Assembly (NCBI GenBank): GCA_019635355.1
Contig: JAHBZQ010000001.1
Coordinates: 4,340,001-4,404,000 of the forward strand
Reading direction: 5' to 3'
Source: Rhizobacter sp.
GTDB lineage: Bacteria > Pseudomonadota > Gammaproteobacteria > Burkholderiales > Burkholderiaceae_C
DNA: 64,000 bases
Under the pieces are notes generated by a model that was not told the DNA's origin, ran no database searches, and saw only the letters and a program-made list of their open reading frames with translations. Shown one piece after another: positions 41,893 through 50,522 of this stretch. The number at the start of each line of letters is the position of its first letter. Position 1 is the stretch's first letter. Position numbers and translations under genes: made by a program.

Positions 41893-43080
41893 ATGTTCGC
41901 CCACCCCCGCACCGCCTTGGCCGATGAACTGGTGGTGGCCCTGCAGGGCCGGGCCACCTTCGGCGACGCACACAACGGTCTCTTCCTCGCCGCCCCGCGC
42001 CGCACGGGCAAGACGACCTTCTTGCGCGGCGACCTGAGCCCGGCGCTGGAGCGTGCGGGAGCCGTGGTCGTGTACGTGGACCTGTGGGCCCACATGGCGC
42101 GCGACCCGGCGGCGCTGATCGCCGAGGCCATCGCCCGCGCCTTGCAGCCCCACCTGGGCCTGCTGGCCAAGACGGCCAAGAAGGCCGCGCTCGACAAGCT
42201 GGGCTTGGGCAACTGGCTGCAGATCGACGTCACCAAGATCGGCCGTGTCGATGGCCTCACCCTGGCCGATGCCTTGCGCGTATTGCATGAGGCTGCAGGC
42301 AAGCCGGTGGCGCTGATCATCGACGAGGCGCAGCACGCCCTCACCAGCGAGGCCGGTGAAAACGCGATGTCGGCGCTCAAGTCGGCACGCGACCAGCTCA
42401 ACCGGCCGGGGGAGGTGAACCTGATGCTGGTGATGTCGGGCTCCGATCGCGACAAGCTGCTGCGCCTGGTCAACACCAGCGGTTCGCCTTTCTATGGTTC
42501 GCAGATCCAGCGCATGCCGCCGCTCGATGCCGACTTCATCGCCCACATCGTGCAATTGATCGAAGCCCAGCGGCCCGACCTGCGGCCGGTGGATGCGCAG
42601 ATGCTGCTCGCGGCGTTTGAGGGCTTCGGCAACCGCCCGCAGTTCTTCATGGAGGCGCTGGGCCAGAAGCTGAGCCCGCTGGCCGTGTTGCCGGGCCGCT
42701 TTGAGCCGGCCATGCTGGAGGCCGCCAAGCAGCGCCAGCATGACGACGAAGCGCAGATGGAGTCTGACTACGTGGGCTTGAAGCCCACCGAGCAGGCGGT
42801 GCTGTGGCGCATGCTGGAGCAGGGCCCGCGCTTTCGCCCGTATGACGCAGAGGCGCTGAAGTTCTACCGCGAGAAGGTGGGCCGTGCGGTGAGCGTGGCG
42901 CAGGCACAGAAGGCACTCGAAGCCTTGCGGCAGCGCACCCCCGCACTGGTCTGGAAATCGGCCCGTGGCGAATACGCGGTGGAAGATGCCGCCATGCACC
43001 GCTGGCACGAAACCCTGGCCGAAGCCGGGCAGTGGCCGCCCAGTGCCCCGCAGGGCGCGCTGCAGCTCGAAGACGAATAG
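41893..43080 (+). CDS. AAA ATPase with C-terminal winged-helix-like domain, within the hsd locus
   Basis: 395 residues. P-loop APRRTGKTTFL (34-44, Lys40), Walker B ALIIDEAQHAL (140-150), sensor-1 region MLVMSGSDRDKL (178-189) and a sensor-2-type FGNRP (245-249). The layout is that of the Orc/Cdc6-like and STAND-related ATPases that bind or regulate DNA transactions. Residues about 298-372 (EQAVLWRMLEQGPRF and the following ARAVSVAQAQKALEAL) look like a winged helix. It lies between hsdS and hsdR in the same direction, 77 nt after hsdS and 35 nt before hsdR. Its own upstream region carries a double palindrome, so it may be controlled apart from hsdM/S. It may autoregulate, gate restriction or act as a separate defence factor. 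Role unproven. Confidence 0.75.
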   Translation: MFAHPRTALADELVVALQGRATFGDAHNGLFLAAPRRTGKTTFLRGDLSPALERAGAVVVYVDLWAHMARDPAALIAEAIARALQPHLGLLAKTAKKAALDKLGLGNWLQIDVTKIGRVDGLTLADALRVLHEAAGKPVALIIDEAQHALTSEAGENAMSALKSARDQLNRPGEVNLMLVMSGSDRDKLLRLVNTSGSPFYGSQIQRMPPLDADFIAHIVQLIEAQRPDLRPVDAQMLLAAFEGFGNRPQFFMEALGQKLSPLAVLPGRFEPAMLEAAKQRQHDDEAQMESDYVGLKPTEQAVLWRMLEQGPRFRPYDAEALKFYREKVGRAVSVAQAQKALEALRQRTPALVWKSARGEYAVEDAAMHRWHETLAEAGQWPPSAPQGALQLEDE

Positions 43081-43115
43081 GCACACCGACAGTCGCACCC
43101 ACGGGAGGGAGGCCC

Positions 43116-46100
43116 ATGAGCAGTGTCAGCAAACCCGAGCGGGCCACACAAGACCGGGTGGCCGCGCTTTTGCGCGACGAGCTGGGCTACCGGGCGCTGG
43201 GCGACTGGACGGATCGCAGCGGCAACAGCCACATCGAAGAGGCGCTGCTCACCCAGCACCTCACGGGCCGCGGCTACAGCGCCGCGCAGATGGCGATGGC
43301 GCTGCACAAGCTGCGCACCGAAGCCCGTCACCCCAGCCGCTTGCTCTACGCCAACAACCAGGCGGTGCATGGCCTGCTGCGCTACGGCGTGCCGGTGCAG
43401 GCCGAGGCGGGCAAGCCGCACGAGACGGTGCACCTGGTGAACTGGGCCGAGCCCGAGAAGAACGACTTCGCGTTTGCCGAAGAAGTGACGCTGCACGGCG
43501 GCCACGAGCGCCGGCCCGACATCGTGCTTTACCTCAACGGCATCGCCATCGGCGTGCTGGAGCTGAAGAACAGCCGCGTCGACATCGGCGAGGGTATCCG
43601 CCAGAGCCTCTCGAACCAGCGGCCCGAGTTCAACGCATGGTTTTTCAGCACGGTGCAGCTGGTGATGGCGGGCAACGACTCGGAAGGCCTGCGCTACGGC
43701 ACGGTGGGCACGCCAGACAAGTACTTCCTGACCTGGAAGGAAGACGAAGCTGACAACAGCCGCTACAAGCTCGACAAGTACCTGCTCAAGCTGTGCGAGA
43801 AGCGGCGCCTGCTGGAGCTGGTGCACGACTTCGTGCTGTTCGATGGCGGCGTGAAGAAGCTGCCGCGGGTGCACCAGTACTTCGGCATCAAGGCGGCGCA
43901 GGAGCATGTGCGCAGGCGCCAGGGCGGCATCATCTGGCACACCCAAGGCGCAGGCAAAAGCATCTTGATGGTGTTGCTGGCGCGCTGGATTCTGGAGAAC
44001 AACCCGCGTGCGCGGGTGGCCATCGTGACCGACCGCGACGAACTCGACAAACAGATCGAGCGTGTGTTCAGCGATGCGGGCGAAACCATCTACCGCACCG
44101 GCAGCGGGCGCGACCTGATGCAGCAGCTGGCCCAGCCCAGCCCACGCCTGCTGTGTTCGCTGGTGCACAAGTTCGGCCTCGCGGGCCGTGGCAAGGACGA
44201 CGCGGCGTTCGACAAGTTCATCGAGGAGCTGCGCGCCGCCCCCAGCCCCACGGTGGGCGAGGTTTTCGTGTTCGTCGACGAATGTCACCGCACGCAGAAC
44301 GGCCGCCTCAACCGCACCATGAAGGCGATGATGCCCAACGCGGTGTTCATCGGCTTTACCGGCACGCCGCTCCTGAAGCAAGACAAGGCGACCAGCCTGG
44401 AGGTGTTTGGCGACTACATCCACACCTACAAGTTCAGCGAGGCGGTGGAAGACGGTGTGGTGCTCGACCTGGTGTACGAGGCGCGCGACATCGACCAGAA
44501 GCTCGGCCCTTCGGCGCAGATCGACCAGTGGTTCGAGGTCAAGACCCGCGGCTTGAACGAGTGGCAGCGCGACGAGCTGAAGAAGCACTGGGGCACGATG
44601 CAGAACGTGCTCAGCTCGCGCTCGCGCATGGAGAGGGTGGTGGCCGACATCGTGTTCGACTTCGCCACCAAGCCACGACTGTCGAACGAGCGTGGCAACG
44701 CCATCCTGGTGGCGGCGAGCATCTACGAAGCCTGCAAGTACTTCACGCTGTTCCAGAAGACGCCGTTCAAGGGCCGCTGTGCGGTGGTGACCTCCTACAA
44801 CCCGCAGGCCCGCGACGTGACGCTCGAAGAGACTGGCGCCAACACCGAGACCGACAAGCAGTTCATCTACAACACCTACACCGAGCTGCTGAAGGAGGTG
44901 GAGGCCCAGCCCGGCCGCAGCAAGACCGAGACCTACGAAGACCAGGCCAAGGCCTTGTTCATCAAGGCGCCGGCCCAGATGAAGCTGCTGGTGGTGGTGG
45001 ACAAGCTGCTGACCGGCTTCGACGCACCGCCTTGCACCTACCTCTACATCGACAAGTCGATGCAGGACCACGGCCTGTTCCAGGCCATCTGCCGCACCAA
45101 CCGGCTTGATGGTGACGACAAGGATTTCGGCTACATCGTCGATTACAAAGACCTGTTCAAGAAGGTCGAGAAGGCGATTGCCGTCTACACCGCCGAGCTG
45201 GACCACAGCGCGGGCAGGGCCGACCCGCAGGTGCTGATGCACGACCGCCTGAGCCTGGCGCGTGAGCGCCTCGACGGTGCACTCGAAGCGCTGGCGCTGC
45301 TGTGCGAGCCCGTGCCGCTGCCCCGGAGCGACCTCGATTACCTGCACTACTTCTGCGGCAACACCGAGATCGCCACCGACCTGAAGGAACATGAGCCGCA
45401 GCGCGTGGCGCTCTACAAGGGGGTGGTGGCGTTGTTGAGGGCTTATGCCAACGTGGCTGACGACCTGGCGGCGGCGGGCTACAGCCCGGCCGACATCACG
45501 CGCCTCCAGCAGCAGCTCAAGCACTACACCGACTTGCGCGAATGGGTCCGCAAGGCTGCGGTCGAGACGCTGGACCTGAAGCCCTTCGAGGCCGACATGC
45601 GCCACTTGATCGACACCTACATCGAGGCGTCGGCACCGCGCAAGATTTCGCCGTTTGACGGCGTGGGCCTGCTGGAACTGATCGTCAAGACCGGCATCGC
45701 CGAAGCGATTGCGCACGAGTTCGGCAACCGCCAGGGCAACCGTGAAGCGGTGGCCGAGAGCATCGAGAACAACGTGCGCAGCAAGATCCTGAAGGAGCAC
45801 CTCACGGACCCGGCCTACTTCGAGAAGATGTCGGCCCTGCTGGACGAGATCATCCACCTGCGCAAGCAGAAGGCCATCGAGTACGAGGAGTACCTGCGCC
45901 GCATCGCCGATCTGGCGCGGCGGGTGCAGGTGGGCCGAGACGACACCGTACCGGCTGCCCTGGACACCAAGGGTCGTCTGGCGCTTTACAACGATCTGAA
46001 GAAACATCGGCCCGAAAACCAGGCAGCCGAGCCCGACGCGCCGTATGGCGAAGCCGATCCGCTGGTGGCGCTCGCGCTGCGGCTCGACGCCGCCATCCGG

Positions 46101-46235
46101 CGCGACTGCCCCGACGACTGGCGTGGAGAGCGGGCCAAGGAGCAACTCGTCAAGATGGCGATGTATGGCGTGCTGCACGACATCAACGAAGTGGAGCGTC
46201 TGTTCCCGATCGTGTTTGCGCAGAAGGAGTATTGA
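43116..46235 (+). CDS. hsdR: Type I restriction endonuclease motor subunit (HsdR)
   Basis: 1039 residues from the ATG at 43116, which follows ACGGGAGGGAGGCCC. The nuclease core shows RPDIVLYL and VLELKNS (Asp135, Glu149, Lys151). The SF2 helicase motor has Walker A TQGAGKS (276-282), DECH box (388-391) and motif III FTGTP (414-418). A C-terminal helical region contacts the methylase core. It pumps DNA and cuts it at a distance when the HsdS target is unmethylated. An in-frame upstream ATG at 43032 lies inside the ATPase gene and lacks a ribosome site. Confidence 0.96.
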   Translation: MSSVSKPERATQDRVAALLRDELGYRALGDWTDRSGNSHIEEALLTQHLTGRGYSAAQMAMALHKLRTEARHPSRLLYANNQAVHGLLRYGVPVQAEAGKPHETVHLVNWAEPEKNDFAFAEEVTLHGGHERRPDIVLYLNGIAIGVLELKNSRVDIGEGIRQSLSNQRPEFNAWFFSTVQLVMAGNDSEGLRYGTVGTPDKYFLTWKEDEADNSRYKLDKYLLKLCEKRRLLELVHDFVLFDGGVKKLPRVHQYFGIKAAQEHVRRRQGGIIWHTQGAGKSILMVLLARWILENNPRARVAIVTDRDELDKQIERVFSDAGETIYRTGSGRDLMQQLAQPSPRLLCSLVHKFGLAGRGKDDAAFDKFIEELRAAPSPTVGEVFVFVDECHRTQNGRLNRTMKAMMPNAVFIGFTGTPLLKQDKATSLEVFGDYIHTYKFSEAVEDGVVLDLVYEARDIDQKLGPSAQIDQWFEVKTRGLNEWQRDELKKHWGTMQNVLSSRSRMERVVADIVFDFATKPRLSNERGNAILVAASIYEACKYFTLFQKTPFKGRCAVVTSYNPQARDVTLEETGANTETDKQFIYNTYTELLKEVEAQPGRSKTETYEDQAKALFIKAPAQMKLLVVVDKLLTGFDAPPCTYLYIDKSMQDHGLFQAICRTNRLDGDDKDFGYIVDYKDLFKKVEKAIAVYTAELDHSAGRADPQVLMHDRLSLARERLDGALEALALLCEPVPLPRSDLDYLHYFCGNTEIATDLKEHEPQRVALYKGVVALLRAYANVADDLAAAGYSPADITRLQQQLKHYTDLREWVRKAAVETLDLKPFEADMRHLIDTYIEASAPRKISPFDGVGLLELIVKTGIAEAIAHEFGNRQGNREAVAESIENNVRSKILKEHLTDPAYFEKMSALLDEIIHLRKQKAIEYEEYLRRIADLARRVQVGRDDTVPAALDTKGRLALYNDLKKHRPENQAAEPDAPYGEADPLVALALRLDAAIRRDCPDDWRGERAKEQLVKMAMYGVLHDINEVERLFPIVFAQKEY

Positions 46236-46954
46236 TGGCCGTTGCGCAGCTCGACCTCGGTGGCATGCCTGTCGAGGTGGTACGCAAGGACATCAAGCAT
46301 GTGCACCTGAGCGTCTTGCCGCCGCAGGGCAGAGTGCGTGTGGCCGCGCCGCAGCACATGAAGCTCGACACCATCCGTGTGTTCGTGGTCTCTCGGCTGG
46401 TGTGGATCAAGTCGCAGCAGCGCAAGATGCAGGCGCAAGAGCGCGAGACGCCGCGGCTCTACCTCACCCGCGAAACCCATCACGTCTGGGGGCGCCGCTG
46501 CCTGATGGACCGGGTGGAGAAAGACGAGGCACCGCGCGTGGTGCTGAAGCGCAATCGGCTGTTGCTGCAGGTGCGCCCCGGTACTGCCGAGACGCGGTGC
46601 GCTGCCTTGTTGGATGCGTGGTACCGCGAGCAGGTGCGCGAGGCTGTCCCCCGACTCGTGGCCAAGTGGGAGCCGGTGATGGGGGTGAAGGTTGGGCCGG
46701 TCTATGTGCAGCGCATGAAGACGAAGTGGGGCAGTTGCAACCCGGCGAGTCGATCCATGCGCCTGAATACCGACCTGGCGAAGAAGCCGCCCGAGTGCCT
46801 GGAGTACATCGTCGTGCACGAGATGGCCCACTTGATCGAGCCGACGCACAACGCGCGATTCACATCCCTGATGGATCTCTTCTTGCCGAACTGGCAGCAC
46901 CTGCGGGCAGCGCTCAACCGTCTGCCCGTTCGGCATGAGGATTGGGACTACTGA
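46235..46954 (+). CDS. YgjP-like M48-type zinc metallopeptidase
   Basis: 239 residues. Zinc motif HEMAH (195-199) with a likely third ligand His205 in EPTHNARF, preceded by the family segment RMKTKWGSCNP (160-170). This YgjP/SprT-like family is often found at the end of type I restriction loci; its role there is not established. The ATG shares its first base with the hsdR TGA, so the two are coupled (TGATG). An upstream TTG is in frame but unneeded. Confidence 0.85.
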   Translation: MAVAQLDLGGMPVEVVRKDIKHVHLSVLPPQGRVRVAAPQHMKLDTIRVFVVSRLVWIKSQQRKMQAQERETPRLYLTRETHHVWGRRCLMDRVEKDEAPRVVLKRNRLLLQVRPGTAETRCAALLDAWYREQVREAVPRLVAKWEPVMGVKVGPVYVQRMKTKWGSCNPASRSMRLNTDLAKKPPECLEYIVVHEMAHLIEPTHNARFTSLMDLFLPNWQHLRAALNRLPVRHEDWDY

Positions 46955-47317
46955 TCGGGGAAACGTCACGCTCGGGAAGACCCGCCAACCCGCTGCGGGG
47001 CCATACGGAGTAACATGCGGGCTCGACGCGCCCAGGCACCTCCCCCCAAGAGTTCTCTGGGCAGCGCTGAGATCCGAGTGATCTCCCTCCTTGGCCAGAC
47101 CGATTGCCCAGCGCAATCTCGGCTCCTCTGGCAGCCCTGGTTCGCAGCATCTACCCCTGCCAACCACCCGCGGGATCGAGTTCACCCGCCGCTGGCGTGC
47201 CTGGCACGCTCCCCTCCACTACCGGCCGTCCTCGCTTCGAGGGCATGCCACTCCCCCGATGCACCGCGGCGGCAACGCCCGTGGTGCGACCACTTCGAAA
47301 CCTTGCACAGGGAATAC
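46955..47317. other. Intergenic stretch between the hsd locus and infA
   Basis: 363 nt with several short reading frames on both strands but none that I can support as a gene. No tRNA, attachment-site duplication or integrase remnant is visible. It must contain the infA promoter, which I cannot place with confidence. Confidence 0.55.
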
Positions 47318-47596
47318 ATGGCCAAGGAAGAACTGATTGAAATGAATGGCACCGTCAACGAGATCCTCCCGGACTCGCGGTTCCGCGTGACGCTCGAAAA
47401 CGGGCACCAACTCATCGCCTACACCGGCGGCAAGATGCGCAAGCATCACATCCGCATCCTCGCGGGCGACAGCGTGTCGCTGGAAATGTCGCCTTATGAC
47501 CTGAGCAAGGGCCGCATCACGTTCCGGCACCTCGACCGTCGGGGCGCACCCCCTCCCGGCGCTGGCGCTGGCGCAGCCCGCTTCGGGCGCCGCTGA
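47318..47596 (+). CDS. infA: Translation initiation factor IF-1 with C-terminal extension
   Basis: 92 residues; the usual IF-1 is about 72. The OB-fold is complete (MAKEELIEMNGTVNEILPDS, VTLENGHQLIAYTGGKMRKHH, IRILAGDSVSLEMSPYDLSKG). After RITFRHLDRR comes a Pro/Gly/Ala/Arg tail (about 75-92) not found in the standard protein. IF-1 binds the ribosomal A site during initiation. Burkholderiales often keep a second infA outside the ribosomal-protein cluster; its neighbour here is a cold-shock gene. The tail may add RNA contacts (inference). Confidence 0.93.
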   Translation: MAKEELIEMNGTVNEILPDSRFRVTLENGHQLIAYTGGKMRKHHIRILAGDSVSLEMSPYDLSKGRITFRHLDRRGAPPPGAGAGAARFGRR

Positions 47597-47701
47597 TCGG
47601 GCTGAATGACGACTCAAGAATTCAGCGCCCAGATCCAGACTCTGCTCTCGCGCACCAGCACCAGCTGGCGCCTCTTTTCTCCCCCATTGAAGGAATACGA
47701 C

Positions 47702-47911
47702 ATGACCACCGAAACCGGCACCGTGAAATGGTTCAACGAAAGCAAGGGCTTTGGCTTCATCGCCCCCGACAACGGCGGCAAAGACCTCTTTGCCCACTTC
47801 AAGGAAATCCAGGGCACCGGCTTCAAGACGCTGCTGGAGAACCAGCGCGTTGAGTTCGAAGTGACCCAAGGCCAGAAGGGCCCGCAAGCCTCGCGCATCC
47901 GCGGCATCTGA
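47702..47911 (+). CDS. Cold-shock domain protein
   Basis: 69 residues, the normal size. The RNA-binding motifs are KGFGFI (15-20) and LFAHF (29-33, where most members have LFVHH). It binds single-stranded nucleic acid and melts RNA structure. The ATG at 47702 follows GAAGGAATACGAC. A leader of about 100 nt lies between infA and this gene, which could hold a temperature-sensitive structure; none was folded here. Confidence 0.93.
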   Translation: MTTETGTVKWFNESKGFGFIAPDNGGKDLFAHFKEIQGTGFKTLLENQRVEFEVTQGQKGPQASRIRGI

Positions 47912-47947
47912 CCCTGCCCACCCCCGCCCCGCCGACCGGACGCCATC

Positions 47948-48172
47948 GTGGACGCTCCTCGTGCGCTGCCCTCGCCCTCACGCCGTGAAGCCCTGAGAGA
48001 CACCTTGCCCGCCACCGTGGACCTGCTGCGCAGGTGCCGGGCGGCCGAGGTGCCCGACGGCGACATCGAAGACTATGTCGCCTTGAACTGGCTGGAGTGG
48101 AATGGCGGCAGCCTCCGCTTGACGGAGGTGGGGCTCAACATGTGCAAACAGTTGGCGGCGGGGATGGACTGA
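47948..48172 (+). CDS. Small conserved-looking hypothetical protein
   Basis: 74 residues from a GTG at 47948; no ATG is available in frame nearby, and the ribosome site is weak. The product is acidic in its middle (DIEDYVALNWLEWNGGSLRL) and helical at its start. Its codon use suits a real gene. I recall similar small proteins downstream of cold-shock genes in Burkholderiales, but have no function for it. Confidence 0.55.
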   Translation: MDAPRALPSPSRREALRDTLPATVDLLRRCRAAEVPDGDIEDYVALNWLEWNGGSLRLTEVGLNMCKQLAAGMD

Positions 48173-48191
48173 CCACCCCCGCGGCGCACGC

Positions 48192-49175
48192 TCAGTGCGT
48201 CGTCAGGCGGGCCAGCACGTCGGCGTACCACGCCGAGTTCAACCCGAGCGACTCATCGTCGCTGACGCTGCGGGCCGACATGTCGAGCCGCGCAGCGTGA
48301 ATTCCCAACAGCTTCCAGTTCCCGTGCTGGTGACTCAACACTGGCGCACCACTGGTGCCCCGGTGCGTTCGTGCGTCCGTCAGGAAGTAACCCTGCCCCT
48401 GGAAGCGCAAGCCGAACGATGACGCGACCTGCCCCTGGCGGATCACCGGCAGGTGGTGCAGCGTGTCGTGAAAGCCGAGCGGGAACCCCATCACCACGAG
48501 CGAAGCGCCCACCGGCACGTTCGACGGCTTGGCCTCGATGTGCGCCGGCGTCCAGGCCTGCAGCACACAGTTGGCCGGCAGCGTGCTCGGGTCGATCTCG
48601 AGCACCGCCACGTCGACCATGCCGGCGCTGTCGTGCGTTTCGCGCCAGGTGGCGGTGCCGTTGCGGTAGAGCGGCATCGAGAGCTGCGCCACCTGCGTGA
48701 GGTTCGAGCGGTCGGTGTGCAACTCGATCTCCAGGCGGTCGGGGTGGTGGCCGCTGGCCGCGTCGATGAAGACGTGCCGGCAGGTCACGAGGTAGAGGCG
48801 GCCGGCCGCTTCGAAGAAGAAGCCGGTGGCGGCTGTCAGCGGCCTGGCGCCTTCGAAGGTGTGCACACGTGCCACGGTGAGCAGCACCGTGTCGCAGCCG
48901 GCCGGCGAGTCGGCATGCGCTGCGGCCTCGGTGCGGTCGATGAAGCGCCCGGTGCGGCCCACGTCGGCCTCGAAGGCGGTGATCGAGTGCTCCGAGATCG
49001 GCACGTGCAGCAGCACGGTGCGCGCGACCTCCGCATGCTGCTCGAACACACCCTTGAGCTCTTCCTGCGCCTCGGGCGGCATGACCTTCATCATGGCCGT
49101 CACCAGGGCTTCGAGTGCGACCAGGTTGCCCTTGAGTTCGCAGATCTTCTCGCTTGCTTCTTGCATGTTCTTCAT
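48192..49175 (-). CDS. Trypsin-like serine protease with N-terminal helical region
   Basis: 327 residues. The catalytic triad is His134 (VTCRHVF), Asp188 (MVDVAVLEID) and Ser275 (HRGTSGAPV), as in chymotrypsin-fold proteases. The first 80 residues are helical and charged (MKNMQEASEKICELKGNLVA), perhaps a coiled-coil for self-assembly. No signal peptide is seen, so it may act in the cytoplasm, unlike DegP-type enzymes, and there is no PDZ domain. Similar stand-alone proteases can occur in defence contexts, but here only a type I locus 2 kb away suggests it. Confidence 0.82.
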   Translation of the reverse strand: MKNMQEASEKICELKGNLVALEALVTAMMKVMPPEAQEELKGVFEQHAEVARTVLLHVPISEHSITAFEADVGRTGRFIDRTEAAAHADSPAGCDTVLLTVARVHTFEGARPLTAATGFFFEAAGRLYLVTCRHVFIDAASGHHPDRLEIELHTDRSNLTQVAQLSMPLYRNGTATWRETHDSAGMVDVAVLEIDPSTLPANCVLQAWTPAHIEAKPSNVPVGASLVVMGFPLGFHDTLHHLPVIRQGQVASSFGLRFQGQGYFLTDARTHRGTSGAPVLSHQHGNWKLLGIHAARLDMSARSVSDDESLGLNSAWYADVLARLTTH

Positions 49176-49187
49176 TGGGGCCCCCAG

Positions 49188-49218
49188 AAGAAAAAAACCG
49201 CGGACCCAGGCCGCGGTT
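49188..49218 (-). terminator. Rho-independent terminator of the pim-like operon
   Basis: On the minus strand an 8-bp stem (AACCGCGG/CCGCGGTT, 49211-49218 with 49196-49203) is followed by a seven-base T-run (A-run at 49191-49197 on the plus strand). It lies 116 bases past the stop of the PimD-like gene and just before the protease start, so it separates the two transcripts. Confidence 0.8.
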
Positions 49219-49333
49219 GTCGGTGCTCAACGAACAAGCGTCGTCAGGACGGTCAGGACTTCACATCACGTGCCGACCCATCGTACAGGCATCGCCCATC
49301 CGCCGGGGGCCCGAATGGCTTTGCGCCGGAACG

Positions 49334-50455
49334 TCATGCGAGGGCCGCATAGCGCTCCAGGTGGTGGTCGACATCGCCGAAGCGCTGCGAGGCCATCGTG
49401 AGCCGGCGGAAGGTGTGCGACACCTTCAGCTCCTCGGTCATGCCCATGCCGCCGTGCAGCTGCACAGATTCCTCGCGCACCAGCTTCGCGGCTTCGGCGA
49501 TCTTCACCTTGGCCGATGACACCGCGCGGGCACGCTCGGTCGGCGTGAGGCCGCCGTCGTCGACCTTCGCCGCCGCGAGGATGGCCATCGAGCGGGCTTC
49601 TTCGGTGGCCACCACCATGTCGACCATGCGGTGCTGCAAGGCCTGGAACGAGCCGATCGCCACGCCGAACTGCTTGCGCGTCTTGAGGTACTCGAGCGTG
49701 GCGTCGCAGGCGAACTGCATCGCGCCGACGGCCTCGGCGCAGAGCAGGGCGGTCGCGAAGTCGACCGCTTCCTCGATCAGCGGCAGGGCTTCGCCGGCCG
49801 TGCCGAGCAGTGCGTCGGCGCCCAGCTTCACGTGGCTGAAGCTCACGTCGGCAGCGCGCATGCCGTCGACCGTGCGATAGGCCTTGAGCGAAACGCCTGC
49901 GGCCTTCGGGTCGACGAGGAAGAGGCTCGCGCCATTGCCATTGCTCGCCGACACGATGAGGCGCGTGGCCGTCGGTGCGCCGATCACCACGGTCTTCTCG
50001 CCGTTGAGCAGCCAGCCGTCGGCGTTGCTCGTGGCGGTGGTGGTCTGCGGCGCCAGCTCGTAGCGGTGGCCGGGCTCGCTGCTCGCGAAGGCGAGCTGCA
50101 CCGAGCCATCGGCCAGGCCCGGCAGCCAGGCGCTGCGCTGTGCGTCGTTGCCGGCGCGGGCGAGCAGGCGGCCGGCGAGGCCGATGTTGTCGAGCAGGGG
50201 CTCGACCACCAGCGCTTCGCCGCAGGCCTGCATCACGGCCATCAGGTCGACGGCACCGCCGCCGAAGCCGCCGTCGGCCTCGGGCAGCGTCATCGCGGTG
50301 AGGCCGAGTTCGGCGAAGGTGGCCCACACCTTCTCATTCACGCCGGTGGGGGAGTTGAGGATGGCCTTGCGCTTCTCGAAGTCGTAGGCGTTGGTGAGGT
50401 ACTTGCGCAGCGAGTCGGCGAGCTGCTGTTGTTCGTCGGTAAGTTCGAAGTTCAT
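49334..50455 (-). CDS. pimD: Acyl-CoA dehydrogenase, PimD-like small subunit
   Basis: 373 residues. The N-terminal domain starts MNFELTDEQQQLADSLRKY and contains LPEADGGFGGGAVDL; the middle beta domain and the C-terminal helices end with ESVQLHGGMGMTEE. It matches the small subunit of pimeloyl-CoA dehydrogenase, which works with the PimC-like product encoded upstream at 50523-51704. Together they should oxidise dicarboxyl-CoA chains with FAD. The gap to the PimC-like gene holds a REP-like repeat. Substrate assignment rests on the gene set and is inferred. Confidence 0.88.
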   Translation of the reverse strand: MNFELTDEQQQLADSLRKYLTNAYDFEKRKAILNSPTGVNEKVWATFAELGLTAMTLPEADGGFGGGAVDLMAVMQACGEALVVEPLLDNIGLAGRLLARAGNDAQRSAWLPGLADGSVQLAFASSEPGHRYELAPQTTTATSNADGWLLNGEKTVVIGAPTATRLIVSASNGNGASLFLVDPKAAGVSLKAYRTVDGMRAADVSFSHVKLGADALLGTAGEALPLIEEAVDFATALLCAEAVGAMQFACDATLEYLKTRKQFGVAIGSFQALQHRMVDMVVATEEARSMAILAAAKVDDGGLTPTERARAVSSAKVKIAEAAKLVREESVQLHGGMGMTEELKVSHTFRRLTMASQRFGDVDHHLERYAALA

Positions 50456-50469
50456 GTCTTGCTCCAGGG

Positions 50470-50515
50470 CTTCGACAGGCTCAGCCCGAACGGTGATGGG
50501 GCTCGGCCCGAACGG
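50470..50515. repeat. REP-like repeat between the pimC- and pimD-like genes
   Basis: One complete 24-nt unit (50470-50493) followed by a partial second copy (50499-50515) in the same orientation rather than inverted. It is the only locus of this family here with direct copies, and it lies between two coupled operon genes. Confidence 0.75.
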
Positions 50516-50522
50516 CAGAAGG

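Noticed and set aside
46955..47317. tRNA or attachment site at the right end of the hsd locus
   Set aside because: No cloverleaf-like arms, no CCA end and no duplicated sequence matching the left end were found by eye.
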